Positions 62,444 through 64,000 of a DNA stretch of 64,000 nucleotides are shown here, in pieces. The notes beneath the pieces were generated by a model. The model was not told the origin of the DNA and ran no database searches. It saw only the letters and a program-made list of their open reading frames with translations. Source of the stretch: Lachnospiraceae bacterium. Lineage in GTDB: Bacteria > Bacillota > Clostridia > Lachnospirales > Lachnospiraceae. The stretch's first letter is position 1. Each line of letters starts with the position of its first letter. A program made the position numbers and the translations under genes. The stretch covers positions 1 to 64,000 of the forward strand of contig JAFRVD010000086.1 in assembly GCA_017441825.1 (NCBI GenBank). Reading direction: 5' to 3'.

Positions 62444-62472
62444 TTCCTTTTTATACCCAAGTGTGATATACT
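62444..62472 (+). promoter_or_regulatory. Weak promoter before the deacetylase gene
   Basis: TATACT at 62467-62472 is a good -10 box; the -35 region at 62444-62449 (TTCCTT) is poor. Confidence 0.4.
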
Positions 62473-62514
62473 TTAAATCTATAGAAAAATACCTTCACGC
62501 GGAGGCGGAAATAA

Positions 62515-64000
62515 ATGGCGAAATATGAAAACCTGAACAGAAGAAATACCGGAAGCCGGAGGAACAGGCGGAGGAGAAGGCCGAGTACCCTCATGGTGAT
62601 CCTGTGCGCGCTTATTGTCGGACTCCTGATTGCCGGCGTCCTGATCTATATTTTTGTGATAAAGCCGGAAAAGACGCCCTCCAAGGTGCCGGAAGTGAGC
62701 ACCACGGAAGAGCCGGGGGAGACGGAGATCGAAGGGGACAATACCCCGGACGAATCCGCGGACCCGGAGGAGGAAGTCCCGGGAAGCTACTCGGGGACGT
62801 CCCAGGAGGCTTACGAGGAAGCACAGCTGATGGCCGCCATGTATGACTACAACGGGGCCGTTGAGTTCATCAAGAGCGCCGTCCCGGGCTACGCCGGGGA
62901 TGCGCAGATCCTGAAGTTTATCACGGAGTGCGAGACGAAGGCCGGGGAGCTTGTGAAGTGGCCGGACAACACGCAGATCACGCACATTTTCTTCCACACG
63001 CTGATTCTGGACAACAAGGTCGCCTTCAGCTCGGCAAATAAGGTCGAATACAACCAGGTCATGACCACCCTCAGCGAGTTCAAGGAGATCATGCAGGAGA
63101 TGTACGACCGCGGCTATGTGCTCGTGAGGCTTTCGGACATCGCGTCCATCGACCCCGGGACCGGGCAGATGACGTACAACCCAATCTACCTGCCGGAAGG
63201 CAAGACGCCTTTCGTCCTCTCTGAAGACGACGTCTGCTATTACGAATACATGAATGAGACCGGCGGCTACGCGAACCGCCTGGTCGTTACTCCCGAAGGC
63301 CGGATCATGAATGAGGTCGACCAGCCGGACGGCTCGGTCGTGACCGGTGCCTTCGATGTCCTCCCGATCCTCGACGACTTCATCCTGGAGCACCCGGATT
63401 TCTCCTACCACGGAGCGAAGGGCATCATCGCCCTGACCGGCTACAACGGGATCCTCGGCTACAGGACCTCCTACATCGCCTACGGCTCGGACGAGATCCT
63501 GCAGCAGCACTACCAGGAGCTGTTCTGCGCGGGCGGCTATGACGAAGCGCACGCATATGAGCTTGCCAGAGGCCCGAAGGTCCATCTCTACGACGTACCG
63601 GATATTGAGGAGCAGCGCGCGAAGGCGAAGGAAGTCGCGGACGCCATCCTCGCGGACGGCTGGGATTTCGCAAGCCATACCTGGGGCCATATGCCGATGG
63701 ACCAGGTGCTGGACCAGATGACCGGCACCGTCGGAAGTGAACGTTTCTTCCGCGACACCGTCTGGTTCGACGTGGAAGTGCAGCCCCTCATCGGCCATAC
63801 GAACATCCTGATCTACCCGAAAGGCGCGGATATCCACACCTGGCGGAACTATACGGATGAGAACCAGGCCTATGTGTTCCTGAAGTCCATGGGCTTCGAT
63901 TATTACTGTAACGTCGACTCCGCCAAGGTCTGGGTGCAGATGGACAAGACCGCCGGCGGTTCCGGATATCTCCGGACGGGCAGAAGAAATCTGGACGGCA
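62515..64000 (+). CDS. Polysaccharide deacetylase family protein, membrane-anchored, 3' end missing
   Basis: Translated directly from the sequence: ATG 62515 follows GGAGGCGG and the frame stays open to the window end (495 residues visible). An Arg-rich cytoplasmic start (RRNTGSRRNRRRRRP) precedes one membrane helix (about 28-50), then an acidic Pro/Glu linker (about 55-95). The extracellular part begins ITHIFFHTLILD and contains FASHTWGHM, the His-x3-His metal motif of the NodB fold, with a large insert between the first strand and this motif. Such enzymes remove acetyl groups from peptidoglycan or other polysaccharides at the surface. The usual TFDDG motif is not obvious; the equivalent may be VLSEDDVCYYEY (inference). 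Confidence 0.82.
   Translation, partial: MAKYENLNRRNTGSRRNRRRRRPSTLMVILCALIVGLLIAGVLIYIFVIKPEKTPSKVPEVSTTEEPGETEIEGDNTPDESADPEEEVPGSYSGTSQEAYEEAQLMAAMYDYNGAVEFIKSAVPGYAGDAQILKFITECETKAGELVKWPDNTQITHIFFHTLILDNKVAFSSANKVEYNQVMTTLSEFKEIMQEMYDRGYVLVRLSDIASIDPGTGQMTYNPIYLPEGKTPFVLSEDDVCYYEYMNETGGYANRLVVTPEGRIMNEVDQPDGSVVTGAFDVLPILDDFILEHPDFSYHGAKGIIALTGYNGILGYRTSYIAYGSDEILQQHYQELFCAGGYDEAHAYELARGPKVHLYDVPDIEEQRAKAKEVADAILADGWDFASHTWGHMPMDQVLDQMTGTVGSERFFRDTVWFDVEVQPLIGHTNILIYPKGADIHTWRNYTDENQAYVFLKSMGFDYYCNVDSAKVWVQMDKTAGGSGYLRTGRRNLDG

Noticed and set aside
62479-63837. 452-residue minus-strand frame
   Set aside because: The plus strand encodes a recognisable deacetylase with ribosome site, membrane helix and NodB motif that continues off the window end; the minus frame is its shadow.

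Overview
The window looks like a chromosome segment of an anaerobic, gut-type member of the Clostridia, most likely a Lachnospiraceae relative (inference). The pointers are a short-form hisG that needs hisZ, a paired glgC-glgD, spoVG, two CUT1 sugar ABC transporters without their own ATPase, LacI regulators, many lipobox lipoproteins, G/C-rich third codon positions and strong AGGAGG ribosome sites. I saw no rRNA, tRNA, CRISPR array, insertion sequence or prophage.

Layout. 3-773: 3' end of ATP-type PEP carboxykinase. 981-9166: a complete histidine operon (hisZ-G-D-C-B-H-A-F-IE-J) covering every step from PRPP to histidinol. 9275-13124: a GNAT-like protein with a stand-alone acyl carrier protein, a TIM-barrel sugar isomerase, an RluA-type pseudouridine synthase, argR with a consensus promoter and possible ARG boxes, and a small Cys-rich protein. 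13218-14705: a serpin lipoprotein. 14977-25853: a tightly packed plus-strand run with a histidine phosphatase, aldo/keto reductase, PfkB kinase, 6-phosphogluconate dehydrogenase, a LarA-like racemase/epimerase, an SGNH hydrolase, a PAP2-like membrane protein, an M18 aminopeptidase, a GH2 beta-glucuronidase and a lipoprotein that reads as two tandem cystatin domains. 25941-27634: VOC, HD and NUDIX proteins.

27749-51444 is a Gram-positive polysaccharide-utilisation region: two GH43 enzymes separated by a tandem array of 53-bp dyad repeats, two LplABC-type transporters each with a solute-binding lipoprotein, two LacI regulators, a GH31 alpha-xylosidase-like enzyme, a beta-helix GH120-like enzyme, a GH51 arabinofuranosidase and L-fucose isomerase. 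Together they suggest uptake and intracellular trimming of xylose-, arabinose- and possibly fucose-bearing plant oligosaccharides. Perfect LacI-type palindromes flank the promoter of the first transporter, and related boxes lie before the second. A collapsed VTC/CotH locus (48571-49588) sits inside this region.

51602-64000: a small protein, a MATE exporter and an ABC exporter, a 105-bp palindromic MITE-like element, pheS-pheT, a small membrane protein, glgC-glgD, spoVG, and the 5' part of a polysaccharide deacetylase that runs off the window.

The most unusual items are the 53-bp repeat array, the two surface-type protease inhibitors (serpin and tandem cystatin), a pseudoknot-shaped 3' element after the second binding protein, the LarA-like/6-phosphogluconate/kinase gene set next to the beta-glucuronidase, and the VTC-CotH remnant.
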